NCBI GenBank assembly: GCA_027946365.1
Contig: JAPEUQ010000005.1
Location: 1,302,001-1,366,000 of the forward strand
DNA length: 64,000 bases
Reading direction: 5' to 3'
DNA from: Kalmusia sp. IMI 367209
Lineage: Eukaryota; Ascomycota; Dothideomycetes; Pleosporales; Didymosphaeriaceae
Numbering within the stretch: position 1 is the first letter of the stretch; every line of letters begins with the position of its first letter. Positions 53,030-64,000 of this stretch are shown here, piece by piece. The position numbers were made by a program, and so were the translations under genes. A model generated the notes under the pieces. That model had not been told where the DNA came from. It worked only from the letters and a program-made list of their open reading frames with translations, and searched no databases.

Positions 53030-55039
53030 ATGAGGCCGACGCTATCCTGTCAATTCCGCCTTCGAAAGACCCTCGCCCGCATTTCAAGGACGCGCCCGGA
53101 TATCCTCCAGCCTGATCAGTCTCCACTATGGGCCGCCTACTATCGCGGCGGAACCTCCCGCGCCGTCATCATACAACCGCAAGACCTGCCCTCGAATCGT
53201 GCAAAATGGTCGGGCATATTCCGACAGCTTGTGCGTTTAGATCAGTATGGGACTCCATCCAGAGGCCCAGTATTAGGCACCTCGCGCTTGTCCAACATAT
53301 GTCTAGTTGAGCCATCTCACAAAAGCATAAAAGAGAGCAACTTCCAAATAGAAAAACCCATTAAGACTCAGATTGGCAATGCAACATCTAAGGAGCCAGA
53401 TTTGCAGGATACCCGAGGAGCTGACATAGACTACACCTTCATCTGTTGCGATGTTGACAATGGCGAATTAGAAATAGCAGGGAATTGCGGCGACATGGCC
53501 AGCGCTATCGGTCCCTACGCATACAATGCTCGACTGCTCCCCCCAGACATGTACGCAGTCAAAAATGGCCACATCACAGTAAGGATGCGCAACACCAATA
53601 CGAACAAACTTATCCACTCCACCTTCTCAGTCTCGAGCGGCCAGGCTGCTGTGAAAGGAAACTACACTGTCGATGGTGTGGCTAACAAAGGATCTATGGT
53701 GAAACTGCACTTTGAACGTCCAGGCGGTAGCCAAACTGGCAAAATATTTCCTACCGGAAGAAAAATAGACACCATCAATGGATATAGGGTAACTTGCATC
53801 GATGGCGCAACTCCAGTCGTCTTTATTCGCGCCGATGCTATCCGCGTTCCCGGAACTATTCTTCCCCACGAATTTACCCATTTGCAGCGGAGAGACGAAA
53901 TGGAACTCCTCGAGGGTATTCGGAAAGCTGCTGCTGTGGCCATGGGCGTGGCAGATACAGAAGCAACAGTTGCACGCACCGTCCCAAAGATCGCCATCGT
54001 ATCACAGAGCTCCGAGCACGAAGTCTTGTCTGGGATGACTCTCAAACCCTCACAAATGGATATCATAGTCCGTTTCATTTCAGACACACGAGCACATCCC
54101 ACCATACCACTGACAGGAGCTGTGACTACGGCAATGGCTGCCCGCATTCGAGGCACCGTTGTTGAGCAACTCCTTGCACCCGACTTGGATCCGCAGGGTG
54201 ACATTATCATTGGACATGCATGTGGGAGGGTTCGCGTCGGACTTAATATGACTCCGCTGAAGCAGTCGCTCGTGACGTCGGCAACCGTTTGTAGTACAGC
54301 TAAACGTCTTTTCGAGGGTAAGGCGTTTTGGACCAACACGTCGGAAGACGTGGATAAGATGTCCGATGAAGCAACAGTATGTCATGGTCTCGGTAGTCTG
54401 TTCGTCCATGAGCTTAGAGCCCGAGAAGCCTCTCAGCCACTGTTGGATGCAATCTCAGAAAGCGAAAGCAACGTAGATGCTAAACAAGCATCTTCGTTGT
54501 TAGAGGATGCTCAAGAGAAACCACTATCAAGCACTGAGGCATCGAACTCCAACGTACCGCAAGACCCGGTACACCTTCTCCGCGAGCTCTCCGCTCTACA
54601 GTCTTCTCTTGAACATTTCAGGGCACTCTATCCTTCACCTTCCAGAAATCCATCATTTCCCAATCCCATGAAGCGCACGGCTCCAACACCTTCCAACATA
54701 TCGCATCACATCTCCGCAATCTCCCACCACATCGGCATCCTGACTCACTCTCTTCAAACGCTACCTCAGCCTACAGCTTTGGGCCCTGAGACGCCGACCC
54801 CAGAGGTTGGGAAGTCATGGCATAAGTGGGCAGAACAATTCAGTAGACACACCCCAGTGCGTCGCTTGAGGGAAGCCAACGAAAAGAAGGAAAGGGCGAA
54901 TAGGAATAAGCCAGAGTGGAGGAGGAGACGAGACGCCCATTTGAATGTTCTGGATGAGAAGGGGCAGTTTGTTAAGACGGGGACGTCGAGGAGGGCATTG
55001 CTTGAGCAGAGGTCCGATGAAGATGCTAAAAAGGCATAA
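53030..55039 (+). CDS. PrpF-family (methylaconitate isomerase-like) protein with long C-terminal extension
   Basis: Single frame, 669 residues. Residues ~30-440 form the PrpF/DUF453 domain (diaminopimelate-epimerase fold): YYRGGTSRAVII, EIAGNCGDMASAIGPYA (the conserved Cys loop), VFIRADAIRVPGT, GHACGRVRVG, and TAKRLFEGKAFW at the end. PrpF isomerises 2-methylaconitate in the bacterial methylcitrate cycle; fungal relatives have unproven substrates. The start MRPTLSCQFRLRKTLARISR looks like a mitochondrial presequence. After the domain come ~230 residues with no PrpF counterpart: a Ser/Glu-rich linker, a helical part (HLLRELSALQSSLEHFRALY) and a basic end (KPEWRRRRDAHLNVLDEKGQF). No stop or good splice site separates them, so this is either a genuine fusion or a joined neighbouring gene. 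Divergent from MGE1. Confidence 0.8.
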   Translation: MRPTLSCQFRLRKTLARISRTRPDILQPDQSPLWAAYYRGGTSRAVIIQPQDLPSNRAKWSGIFRQLVRLDQYGTPSRGPVLGTSRLSNICLVEPSHKSIKESNFQIEKPIKTQIGNATSKEPDLQDTRGADIDYTFICCDVDNGELEIAGNCGDMASAIGPYAYNARLLPPDMYAVKNGHITVRMRNTNTNKLIHSTFSVSSGQAAVKGNYTVDGVANKGSMVKLHFERPGGSQTGKIFPTGRKIDTINGYRVTCIDGATPVVFIRADAIRVPGTILPHEFTHLQRRDEMELLEGIRKAAAVAMGVADTEATVARTVPKIAIVSQSSEHEVLSGMTLKPSQMDIIVRFISDTRAHPTIPLTGAVTTAMAARIRGTVVEQLLAPDLDPQGDIIIGHACGRVRVGLNMTPLKQSLVTSATVCSTAKRLFEGKAFWTNTSEDVDKMSDEATVCHGLGSLFVHELRAREASQPLLDAISESESNVDAKQASSLLEDAQEKPLSSTEASNSNVPQDPVHLLRELSALQSSLEHFRALYPSPSRNPSFPNPMKRTAPTPSNISHHISAISHHIGILTHSLQTLPQPTALGPETPTPEVGKSWHKWAEQFSRHTPVRRLREANEKKERANRNKPEWRRRRDAHLNVLDEKGQFVKTGTSRRALLEQRSDEDAKKA

Positions 55040-56494
55040 GGAAGCCATGTATGACTAGGAGAGGTGTACATATCTTGTAAATTTAATACTGGGGATGCTT
55101 TGTAGATGAGACGTGTAAGGATATGTGTATATCTATTGTAAAGATCGTTATGAAGTGCTGGGCTTTCCTCATCCAATCCAAAGCGTCCTAGTCTCACGTC
55201 TAACATCTACTCCTGCAAACGGCTACCCTCTTCTTGTTCGAAACAGTCTATTCAATGTCTTGATTCAATGCAAACCACTTCAATTACTCTGTTCCTTACG
55301 CTCAACGACCTACATATTAGACTCAGTTTGTCGCTACTTCATGGAAGTCTCCCACTTCCTTCCTCCTATTTCTATCTTATTTTCCAGTATCAATCAGCAT
55401 ACTTCCTAGTCTAACACTATTCATGAGTGCATCCTTTTTTTGTCTTCAACCGTCATCTTTGAAAAGCACTTTCCCCGCCTCACCGCGTGATAGATAATGT
55501 CAATATTTTCTTGGTTTCCAGAACCTTTATAAAAAGATTGGGATCCTGGCAGTACTATAAGTTAAACTTACGTTCACGAAATCTACTTATAACGAACTAT
55601 TTGCCGTGCATATAAGTCTAAATGCTATTGTGTAAATACAGCAACAGGACGGACACAGAGGAAGGCTGAGGAGTCCAATTTTCAACACTCGATATATGAT
55701 TCGATTTCTTTCACACTACGAAGATCATTGTTTCGAGGCAATACTCATTCTAGGTTGTGAGGTGCAAGCTTTCAGCCTGTTTTTGGAAGCTTGTGCTGGA
55801 CCTGCAGTCTGTGTAAAAAGAGTAAAGAGTAGAGCTGGGAGTGTGGTAGGTCATGTTTGGTAGATGTTGATAGGCAGAAATGGTGAGATAAGGCGTTGTA
55901 GCTAACAATCTAATATTGTGTATAAGCATTTGTTTCTACGACAGCGCTGCACATGAAGGTGATGCGGTGGTGAACACATAATCGAGTAGCTAGGGTTTGA
56001 CACGCCCAACTAGTGTGAATTACCACTGTGAAGCTTCTATCATCATCTACTTATACATCGAAGCGAAGTTTGCTTTTCGCCTTGGTACAGAGCGGTGTAG
56101 CTACGAGTTCCATAGAGTTGATCGCACTGACTTACATTGAATAAGTATAGATAGGATGACTAGCTTTCACACCTAACTAGTAAAGATTCAAATTGGTGGG
56201 TTGTCGTGTAACGTGATAGGAAGTAACGTTGGTGGACAGATAGGTCACGGCAATGAATGAACAAATGCGGTACTGCATGAACAGGAGATGTTATGGAAAG
56301 TATATCTAAGATATATTTACGTGCCATCGAATGCTGACTCCAACGCCCGCTGATGCATCGTGTGTATTCTATACAACAAAAACAACAATGTACAAGACGA
56401 TATGCTAAGTGTATGCCACCCCCTAGGTATCAATAATCAGTAAAAGTCCAATGCCTGCCGTCACGTGTGCCGATTGTATGTACAATACATCCTA
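55040..56494. other. Long AT-rich convergent intergenic region
   Basis: 1.45 kb between the 3' ends of the PrpF-like gene and DIC1, clearly richer in A/T than its surroundings, with no credible frame longer than about 90 codons. No repeat or transposon ends noticed. Confidence 0.5.
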
Positions 56495-57563
56495 TCACAA
56501 CCCTTTTAGCTGCCGGTAGATCTTCTTGTGCTGCTCCAAGAACACGAATGTGAGGATAGTATGCGGACCCATACGGATGAAGCTCGGGACCCATCCCTTG
56601 AACATCCAGCGCAGACCCTCGGTCCTTGTAGTGTCCGTCACAAGCCGGAGAATACTCTTGTGCTCGGTCGACCCCATGACTTTCGTTTTGATAACATCGA
56701 CGGGGGAGCATATCGTCGTAGCCACAAAGCCCGCGAGGAATGAAGCCGTAAAATGGGTTGTGAGATCATCCTGCAACGGCGTCTTCTCTAACAATGTGCG
56801 CTTGAAGACATCGTAAGTCGCCAGCTGTCCGACTGTCATCAGAACGGCCCTAGACGAGTTGGGCCACACGCCGCGCCATAGTCTGCCTACGCCTTCCTCT
56901 CGTGCCGTGCGTATTAGGCCGTCGATCACATGCTTGTATTTGCGTCGCTGTTCCGGCGGAAGGGCAGCATCGTGCTGCATTCGTACGTTCAGGATATCTC
57001 CGGGGTTGCCTGCAATTCCACCGAGAAACCCGGACACAGATGCCATGCCTACGAGAGTGATGAACGAGGGTTTCTTGTCGGCAGTGGTGAAGCGGTCCTT
57101 GAGGGCCTCGTAGACGCCAAAGCGGGTCATGCTGTAGGTCAATTGACGTAGTTGCGCAGCTGATAGCTGTTCAGTTATTAGCAAGCAATTTACTTAAGTG
57201 AAGAATCCGTCCTACCCCCCGGTATAGCCCCATGATCCCGTCAGTCTTCGCAACATGGCCGAACATTTGCAGCATGTTTAAACGTGCCCCTTGGTGTCCT
57301 TGCATTTGTAATCTGACCTAACAACTGTGAGCGCGCGCTGCGACGAGTACATGTATTCGGCAGTACCTTCACTGCCGATTTCATTAGCACCTTCCCAGAC
57401 CAATTGCACAATCAAGCTTACCCAAATCCAATGGATGCGTAAAACACGCGGCGAAACAACTCGCACTGCCTCCAAACCAAAAAGGATAGTGTATCGGCGC
57501 CTTCTTCACATCCTGACTTTTCCGCAGCTCAGGCGCGCTCACCTGCTTCTCGAGGGCCGGCAT
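56495..57563 (-). CDS. dic1: DIC1, mitochondrial dicarboxylate carrier
   Basis: Inner-membrane carrier exchanging dicarboxylates for phosphate. Exons (minus): 57563..57422, 57371..57367 (5 nt), 57317..57216, 57166..56495; 306 residues. Three carrier repeats with PxD/ExxK-type signatures: HPLDLVKVRLQMQ, NPGDILNVRMQ, SPVDVIKTKVM, plus GLYRGLSAAQLRQLTYSMTRFGVYE. The 5-nt exon (TGAAG, 57367-57371) lies between introns of 50 and 49 bp, each with GT-AG ends; it supplies the V-K of DLVKVRLQ, and no splice without it keeps the frame. Starts at ATG 57563 (MPALEKQVSAPELRK). Its 5' end faces MSF1 across 243 bp. Confidence 0.94.
57367..57371 (-). other. Five-nucleotide micro-exon of DIC1
   Basis: Flanked by GGCAG| and |GTACTG on the minus strand. 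Joins G|TG AAG|GTC to give Val-Lys-Val inside the first carrier signature, where yeast Dic1 has Ala-Lys-Val. A GCTAAT branch point precedes the upstream acceptor. Confidence 0.85.
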
Positions 57564-57806
57564 TTCGATTCTGACCTCTGCAGCAGCTGCATGTAGCCTA
57601 CCAATTCTCTATCTACACTGTCAAAAAGCGCGAGTTGGAGGGTGTGGGGAAGAACGTTAGAACGTAAATTGGAGGCTTGTAACAAGCGGGACGTCATTGG
57701 AAAAATGGAGCTTGCGGATGTCGGAACGGTCCCGAGGCTTGGCGTCGCGTGCGTTTTCTGTGGGACGCGTCCGCTGAGTGTGTCTGGCATTACGACTCCA
57801 TCCAGG

Positions 57807-59514
57807 ATGCGGATATCACCGGTGTCAACGGCTTTGTGCCGTCAATCAGGGAGCAGGGCTTCGGCAAAGCTCGTGAGGTCATCTCGGTCGCCTTGGTTGC
57901 GGTCGTGTCAAGCGCGATGCAACTCTTCAGGTAAGTGCCTGTCATGTGACTTTATATCTCCTTTTCGAATATCTTCAGCCTCTGCATACATGATCTATGT
58001 CTTGGTGATTTTCTTTTTTTAAATTGATGTCTTTTCCTATTCCATTCCGAGCTCCATTTCAATACTACTTCAACGCTTTATTCCAACTTCATATCTCAAT
58101 CCTTGATATAACCCTATCTAAATCTAGATCAATCATCTAAGTAAGATCAGGACCTCCCCAAAAAGAAATTACCGTCGAAGGTAAAACCTACAAAACCGAC
58201 TCCTGGATGAACGTGCCCTCCACAATCCTCTCCGCCATTCCCCGACGCCTGCACACCCAACCCAATCACCCCCTCACCATCACCCGCCAACTCATCGAAT
58301 CACGCTTTCCCGGATACAAGACTCACAACTCTTTATTCCCAATCGTCACAACACATCAAAACTTCGACTCATTAGGTTTCCCTCCAGACCACATTGGTCG
58401 TAGTAAGACTGATACATACTACCTAAACAAGGATACCGTGCTTCGCACACACACATCCGCGCATCAGGCGGATACTTTCAGAAAGGACGAGGCGGACGGC
58501 TATCTGATCAGCGCAGACGTTTACAGGAGAGATGCCATCGACCGCAGCCACTACCCCGTGTTCCACCAGATGGAGGGAGCCAGAACATGGGATCGGCGAG
58601 CCGCTGAAAAGGAGGGCAAGACGCTGGCCCAGGTCATCTGGGAGGACGTGGCAAAGATTCCCCGACACTCCATCGACGTTGAAGATGCGAACCCGACCAT
58701 TCACCCTGAGCGCAACCCGCTGCAGGACGGCCACTCGGCCGACGAGACGGAGGCCATCGCTGCGCATCTCAAACGCTCGCTCGAGGACGTGGTGGTTGCC
58801 ATCTTCAACGCGGCGAAGGGCGCCTCCGATGCAGGGTCCGCATCTGCGTCTGCGTCTGCAGACGAGGAGCAGCAGCCCCTGAAGGTGCGCTGGGTAGAGG
58901 CCTACTTCCCCTTCACGTCGCCGTCGTGGGAGCTCGAGGTCTTCTGGCAAGGCGACTGGCTCGAGGTGCTCGGCAGCGGCATCGTGCAGCAGTCGATTCT
59001 CGACGGTGCTGGCGTTGCTCACCGCGTGGGCTGGGCCTTTGGTCTCGGCCTCGAGCGCATCGCAATGCTGCTCTACTCGATCCCGGACATCCGCCTCTTC
59101 TGGAGCCAGGACCCTCGCTTCTTGTCCCAATTCGACGCCGCCTCCCCGATCAGGCGTTTCATGCCTTTCAGCAAGTACCCTGCCTGCTTCAAGGACGTCT
59201 CGTTCTGGCTGCGCACCTCGTCTAGCGCTGCTGGCGGTGCTTCCGCCCCAAGCGCAGCCACGGCCTCTGGCGCTGCCTCCTCCGCCTTCCACGAGAACGA
59301 TGTCATGGAGATAGCGCGCGAGGTGTGCGGGGACGTGGTCGAGGACGTGCGGCTAACGGATGAATTCGTGCATCCCAAGACGGGCCGCAGGAGCATGTGC
59401 TACCGGGTCAACTACCGCCATCTGGAGCGAACCCTCACAAACGACGAGGCCAACGAGCTGCACGAGAGGTTTCGCCAGCAGCTCGTCGACAAGCTGGGCG
59501 TCGAGCTACGGTAA
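57807..59514 (+). CDS. msf1: Mitochondrial phenylalanyl-tRNA synthetase
   Basis: Single-chain class II synthetase charging mitochondrial tRNA-Phe. Exons 57807..57930 and 58151..59514 (220-bp intron, GTAAGT...GATCAG), 495 residues. Exon 1 encodes an Arg/Ser-rich presequence without acidic residues (MRISPVSTALCRQSGSRASA); exon 2 opens with EITVEGKTYKTDSWMNVPS. The first ATG of exon 2 (58207) would lose this conserved start. Catalytic motifs: HPLTITRQLIESRF, KTDTYYLNKDTVLRTHTSAH, motif 2 YRRDAIDRSHYPVFHQMEG, motif 3 GWAFGLGLERIAMLLYSIPD. The C terminus is the FDX-ACB anticodon-binding domain (PFSKYPACFKDVSFWL ... GRRSMCYRVNYRHLERTL). Short insertions are encoded by TCTGCG repeats (58843-58860) and an Ala/Ser-rich loop in FDX-ACB. 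Divergent from DIC1. Confidence 0.93.
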
Positions 59515-62500
59515 AATCTCTTTGTGTGTGTACTTGTTCTTCTCGCCATCGCCTTAGTTTCTGCATCTGGAAGGTAGAAGCTAAGTTTGTCCAAAACGGA
59601 GGATGATCCCGTTCTGGTTGGCGGCCTTGTACGATAGAGACCCTCTCGAGAGGCGTATAGATGTATGTATTGATATGTACTATAAATGTACCTCCGCCTC
59701 TGATTGCCCCATGGGAATAAGTACTTGCACGATACCTGCAGCGCTAGCTGCTGTCCCCAATTATCTCGTGGCATCTGGGGGGGAGCTGGAGTCGCTCGTA
59801 TCTAGGCCCATCTGCCCCACCCCGCATTTCACGCACCGGGAAAATTAGCAGCGCCGTGTTAAGTCGGGGTTCGACGACCAGAAACTCGGTCGTGTGTCAC
59901 CGCGGCGCCCCCTCTGATATTACCCAGATCACCATAATACAGCCAGCCTACCATAGCTATCTGCCACCGTGCGCCGTGCATCTTTGCGGGGAAACCTTAC
60001 ATCCTGCAGCAGCCTCCCCTTCCCAGACTTGACGACCTTCTCGCTTTCTGCTACCGTATACCCGGCTGTTGTAGGAGGCTTGCGTCTTGCGTCAATGGAC
60101 ACGCTGGCGTTGCAGACTCGGCTGTTGAGCCGGCTGGCGCAGACCTCTATGCATTGCAGCGTAGCGTATTGAGGTTGCCAAAGCACGCACGTATCGATTG
60201 CAACACGGACCTCGCTGCGCCGGAGAATATTTTAGGTTGGGTTGTACAGAGTGTGCGGGAACGGGATGGCGTTATTGGAGGCATGCTCGTCTCCCACGGC
60301 CGGGTTGTCGTCTCTCGAAACTAGATGCGTCGGAGCGGTGAGCGAGAAGTAAGTGTTTAGCCGTATAGTCTACACGTTGTACAGAAATGGCATTGAAGGT
60401 ATGCGGTTGTGATTGACTATCTCCTTTGCTAGTAGAACCGGACTGCCTGTCTACCTCAGGGTCCCGCCTCTGGTCATGCTCGGGAGATTGTGAACTTTGT
60501 GGTGAATTACTGCTTGCTGAACGTCTAGGTAAGCTTATCGATAGAGAGATGCGCTGCGATGCCGGCTCGCATAGTGGCGCTGTATGGCCGATATACCGGA
60601 CGCATAAGGTCATTAAGGGAGGGATCATGGTCCAAGTCCGGTAACGAATCAGAAGAGCGAGGGTGAAAAGAAATGCAGAGAATATATATATGAAGCGAAG
60701 AAATGGTAGAGAAAAAGAGGGGGATCTTTCGGACCTCCCGAGGGCGATAACAAGGTGCTGACGGCAGATGCTGTGTTCAGCGGCACGGGTCGAGGCCTGC
60801 TGACCGACGAGGGTTAATGGGGACTTCGTGCAGCGGCTGCGATGAAGGGTCTTCGGATCGAATCCATTGAACTACCTGGGGAGAAAGGCCTGGCAAATAG
60901 GCGCCGTTGAAAATTTTTTGGTGTTGTCTTCGGATCAGGGTCTGCCGCTGCAATGCGCATGCGAGATGAGGGTGGGAGACAGGGTGAACAGTGAAAGGTG
61001 CTCGGCCTCGTAACGCTTGCATTGTCTAGAGATTTAGTATGCGCAACACCCATAGACATTAACTAAGCGTTCGGCAATAGTGAGGGTATCGACGACGATA
61101 GGACAGCAAGTATCGCCTCAAACGGTATAAACTGGGCAGCATTCCAAACCGGGTTATCGAGTGACCACGCATCAGTGACCGAACCTTGACGTTAGCATAT
61201 TGAATTCAGCTGCAGCTACGACCGCTGATCCTATCGAACTTTGTAGTCATGCTCCGTGATGATCGTGGCAAGTGGTATGCCTCGTGTCGGAGGAATCGAG
61301 GCAGTGACAGCAGATGGCGTGACACCGAAAATCTTGCTCGTAGCCACATCCGCTCGAAGCGGCCAGCGTCTGACTAAGTAGTCATTGATAATAGTCTGCA
61401 AGAATTGCAGCATCAAGCAAGACCACTGTAGGTCTGCGGTGCCAAGTTCGAGCCTCGTTTCGTTTCGCGTTTCGTAAGGTGGGGAGAACCGTGACAGGCA
61501 GGGCCGACCTGGTCGAGTAGTTAAGATGAATAGCGGATGCTTAACAGGCAATTTGCAAAACTTGAAAACTATATGAAATTCCAAGTGGGATTCTGCTCGA
61601 CCAACGCTTGACATTCGAGAATAGTCGCTTTGGTGCGATTAAGGAGATTGAAGTGTCGTCTCATCCATGATTGTGAGAGATGACATTGCAGTAGAGGGAT
61701 AAGCAGACAGCGTTCTTCTCAACGGGCTTGATAATGTTGAGGATCCTGCAGTGTGCGCTTTGAGCGGATTCACTGATGGACGTCATGCAAAAAGTACACT
61801 GCAACGTGCTGACGACTCCTCCGATTGGCTGTACTAGAGCGTCCGGCAGGGCGAAGTGAGCATTTGTGATGCCTTGGGAAGATACGCTAGGCGATAACAA
61901 CTTGTCAATGGAGCTGGAAAGATCGGAACGTGGGTACCCACCTGGCTGCACCCTGGCTGTGACAGCCCCAAACGCCAAGGACAGGATCCTCGCTCCTCAG
62001 GCACGTTTCGTAGCGGGCGCGCAGGGCGGAGCAGCTCGCGAGGACCGTTCCTGAGGATCATGATGCGCTGTGGCGAAGACGGCTTGGTCCGGACCCTCCG
62101 TGGAGGTTGCACATGAAGACACGACTGACTCGAGAGACGAAAACGGCAGCAATGCGTTCAAGACGGGCAGATCAGCCACTTGGTGGTGCAGTCGGTCAGC
62201 GTCGTGAGTGGGCAAATGTTTCGAGCTGCAATGCCGGAACTTTTGTCACATCCTTTACCCGAACGATGGAACTAATATCGATAAAAACATGCGTTTTTCT
62301 GTGGGGTGCGTTCCGTATCAGGCCCAGCCAGGAAGGATCCCTGCCGCGAACGCACAATGTGATGTATGCATGCGGTGCTCGATGTACTGTCGACGCAAAT
62401 TGCTTTTTCCCTCTCCAAGAGATGAAATCATCGCATTGGGACGCTCGGCACCGAGATGCCCGTCCTCGTCCACATAGCAGAGGGATGATAAGGAAGCCCA

Positions 62501-64000
62501 GGCGTCGGCGTAGAGAGGCAGGCTCGATACTGCCGATCGTGCGCTTTCGCTTCGTACGTGAATCAGTGGTAGCCGTCTGTGCGCGAGCCGGGACTGCAGC
62601 AGCTGTGTCTATCGAAAGCTTGTCATATCGCATGGCTTGGCGTGCCCTTACTTGCATCGTGGGCCGGACTGGCTGCCGACGAACCGACGAAAATGCAAAT
62701 TGGCAGCGAGGTCGAAGTCAAGAGGGAGAAAAAGTGGCAGAGCGATGGGTAGAGAGTTGGTGTGTAGGGGGCGGGCAGCGGGTCATGGATACCAGCTTCG
62801 GATCGGTCCGGGGTGCAAATGGGCCGGAGAGCTCGCTTGGAAGCGATGTCCTTTGCGAACGCTTCCCCCGAAATAAGAGAGTCAGCCACAGGACGTGAAG
62901 GGCTCGTCACTCGCACCGTGTTCGTCTCGTTGTACCTTTGGGCCCGAAAGAGGGCATCCTCTGTTCCTATCCGAGCGCAACGGGAAGGGTCGATCGGCGG
63001 ACCGCAACCGCAACCGCAGCCGCAACGTGATGGGCTCCTAGCTGCGTCGTCCACAGGACGCTGCAGATGCAGGCGGGCGCTCTCACACGTGCATACGGGA
63101 CGACGAGAAAGGTAAAGCGACGCATGGGGAAGGGGCATCGCACGTTGAGATTGCAACAGAACGGGACAGCGGTCGAGGAGCAAAGCTTGGCGAGTCTTGT
63201 TCGACGCCGTTGCAGCGCAGAGCCGGGCCCCGGCCGGTCCAGTGTTTTTTTATTTTTTTAAATTGGAAGACTGGCTCCGCAGCGCGCGAGTGTGACGAAG
63301 GGTGCGAGAGATTGAGGTCGCCAGAGCCGCTAAGGTCCCCACGCGTTAGAGGCTTTCTTTTTGTAGGTTTGGCCACGCTAGCGTACCCCGGCATTAACGC
63401 GAGAGATCGTTGCTATAACAGCACCGGCCGCTAGAGAACGTGTCGTGGGCAGCGGCGAGGAAATTAGAATCGTCAGAAACCACTCCCCACACGTGCAACC
63501 GAGACTCGGTGAGGGGTTTCGCAGCACCACGAGCTAGACCCGAGAGGAACGAGCAGACGGCAGCCAGTCAGCACGGCGGAGTCGACCGCAGCGCGAGCAC
63601 CTGCACAAGGTTTTTGCTTATTTTTTACCGGCGCACACCATGCAGTGGAGATGGCATCAGATGGATGGATCGGAGGGAGCAGCCGTCGGTTTCCCCACGC
63701 CGTGCTTGCTTGCTTGGTTGGTCCCACGAACACCGGCCTCAGGTCGACATGGCCACCAAGATGGCGGTTGATAATCAGAGGAGAAACGAGAAACGGAAAG
63801 ACTAGAAACACACAGGCCGCCGTCTAGAAACTTCTGCTGTTTGGCAGCCACTGGCCCTGGCGGAGTCCGTCCTATCCCACTTCGGATGGATGGTGATTGG
63901 GTAGGGGGAAGGGGATGGCCGAGCCTCGCGTGGCAGCCATGGACCAGCCGCCCGCCAGAGACGCTCGTTTCGTGAATCGTCGCGCTGAACAGACCCTTTG
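59515..64000. other. 4.5 kb without a supportable gene
   Basis: Both strands checked. Frames up to 263 codons (62107-62898 +, 62623-63183 -, 62196-62657 -) overlap one another, lack family motifs and have Arg/Ser/Cys-heavy composition typical of chance frames in GC-rich DNA. From about 62.4 kb on the sequence is GC-rich with short T-runs, and could be the long leader or promoter of a gene beyond the right edge. No tRNA, snoRNA or transposon end recognised. Confidence 0.45.
63002..63025. repeat. Short CCGCAA hexanucleotide repeat
   Basis: Four tandem units (CCGCAA x2, CCGCAG, CCGCAA) in non-coding DNA. Confidence 0.85.

Noticed and set aside
61231..61614. 127-codon minus-strand frame and a tRNA B-box-like string (GTTCGAGCCTC near 61446)
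   Set aside because: No T-stem or acceptor pairing can be drawn around the B-box-like string, and the frame has no family features.
62107..63183. Long overlapping frames on both strands (263, 153 and 186 codons)
   Set aside because: Composition is Arg/Ser/Cys-heavy, frames overlap each other, and no motif is seen; typical of GC-rich non-coding DNA.

Overview
This is nuclear DNA of a filamentous ascomycete (Pezizomycotina; a dothideomycete-like fungus is my guess, but the window alone cannot settle the class). The evidence is many 44-82 bp GT-AG introns with CTAAC/CTGAC-like branch points, short 5' exons, intron-bearing tRNAs, fungus-specific families (CRY-DASH with an RGG tail, Fung_rhodopsin-type 7TM protein, Mus7/Mms22, an Ama1-type APC/C activator) and gene spacing of 0.2-1.5 kb. 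I see no transposon, CRISPR array, rRNA or virus-like sequence. Most genes are conserved housekeeping genes. I rebuilt splice junctions by hand from reading frame and family similarity.

Layout. 1-10 kb: 3' end of a GH63-like glucosidase, MOB1, a nine-exon MFS transporter, POP1 (RNase P/MRP) and SGF11 (SAGA deubiquitinase module). 10.6-11.9 kb: three tRNA-Val genes with introns, two AAC and one CAC. 12.3-18.4 kb, minus strand: a J-like protein, cryptochrome DASH and glutamate decarboxylase, with a possible small Cys-rich ORF on the plus strand. 19.5-27.1 kb: a secreted fasciclin protein with two frame breaks, a seven-helix membrane protein and a secreted M28 peptidase. 28-34 kb: a GAR-domain cytoskeletal protein and UTP7. 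34-45.7 kb: MUS7/MMS22 (2217 codons, no intron), a small one-helix protein, BET4 and an Ama1-like APC/C activator with a frame break. 46-51.4 kb: RPS6, calcipressin and RPB3. 52-59.5 kb, largely mitochondrial: MGE1 diverging from a PrpF-family protein, and DIC1 diverging from mitochondrial PheRS. 59.5-64 kb has no gene I can support.

Functions that recur are RNA and ribosome synthesis (POP1, UTP7, RPS6, RPB3, tRNAs), chromatin and genome stability (SGF11, MUS7, CRY-DASH), cell cycle and cytoskeleton (MOB1, Ama1-like, GAR protein) and mitochondria (MGE1, DIC1, MSF1). There is no obvious metabolic cluster or defence system.

The points most worth a second look are structural: a 618-bp stop-free, in-frame segment in MOB1 that looks like a removable intron; a 5-nt micro-exon in DIC1; tRNA-Val introns that differ in sequence but each match their own anticodon loop; frame breaks in the fasciclin and Ama1-like genes; a long C-terminal extension on the PrpF-like protein; and several small or J-like proteins of unknown role.
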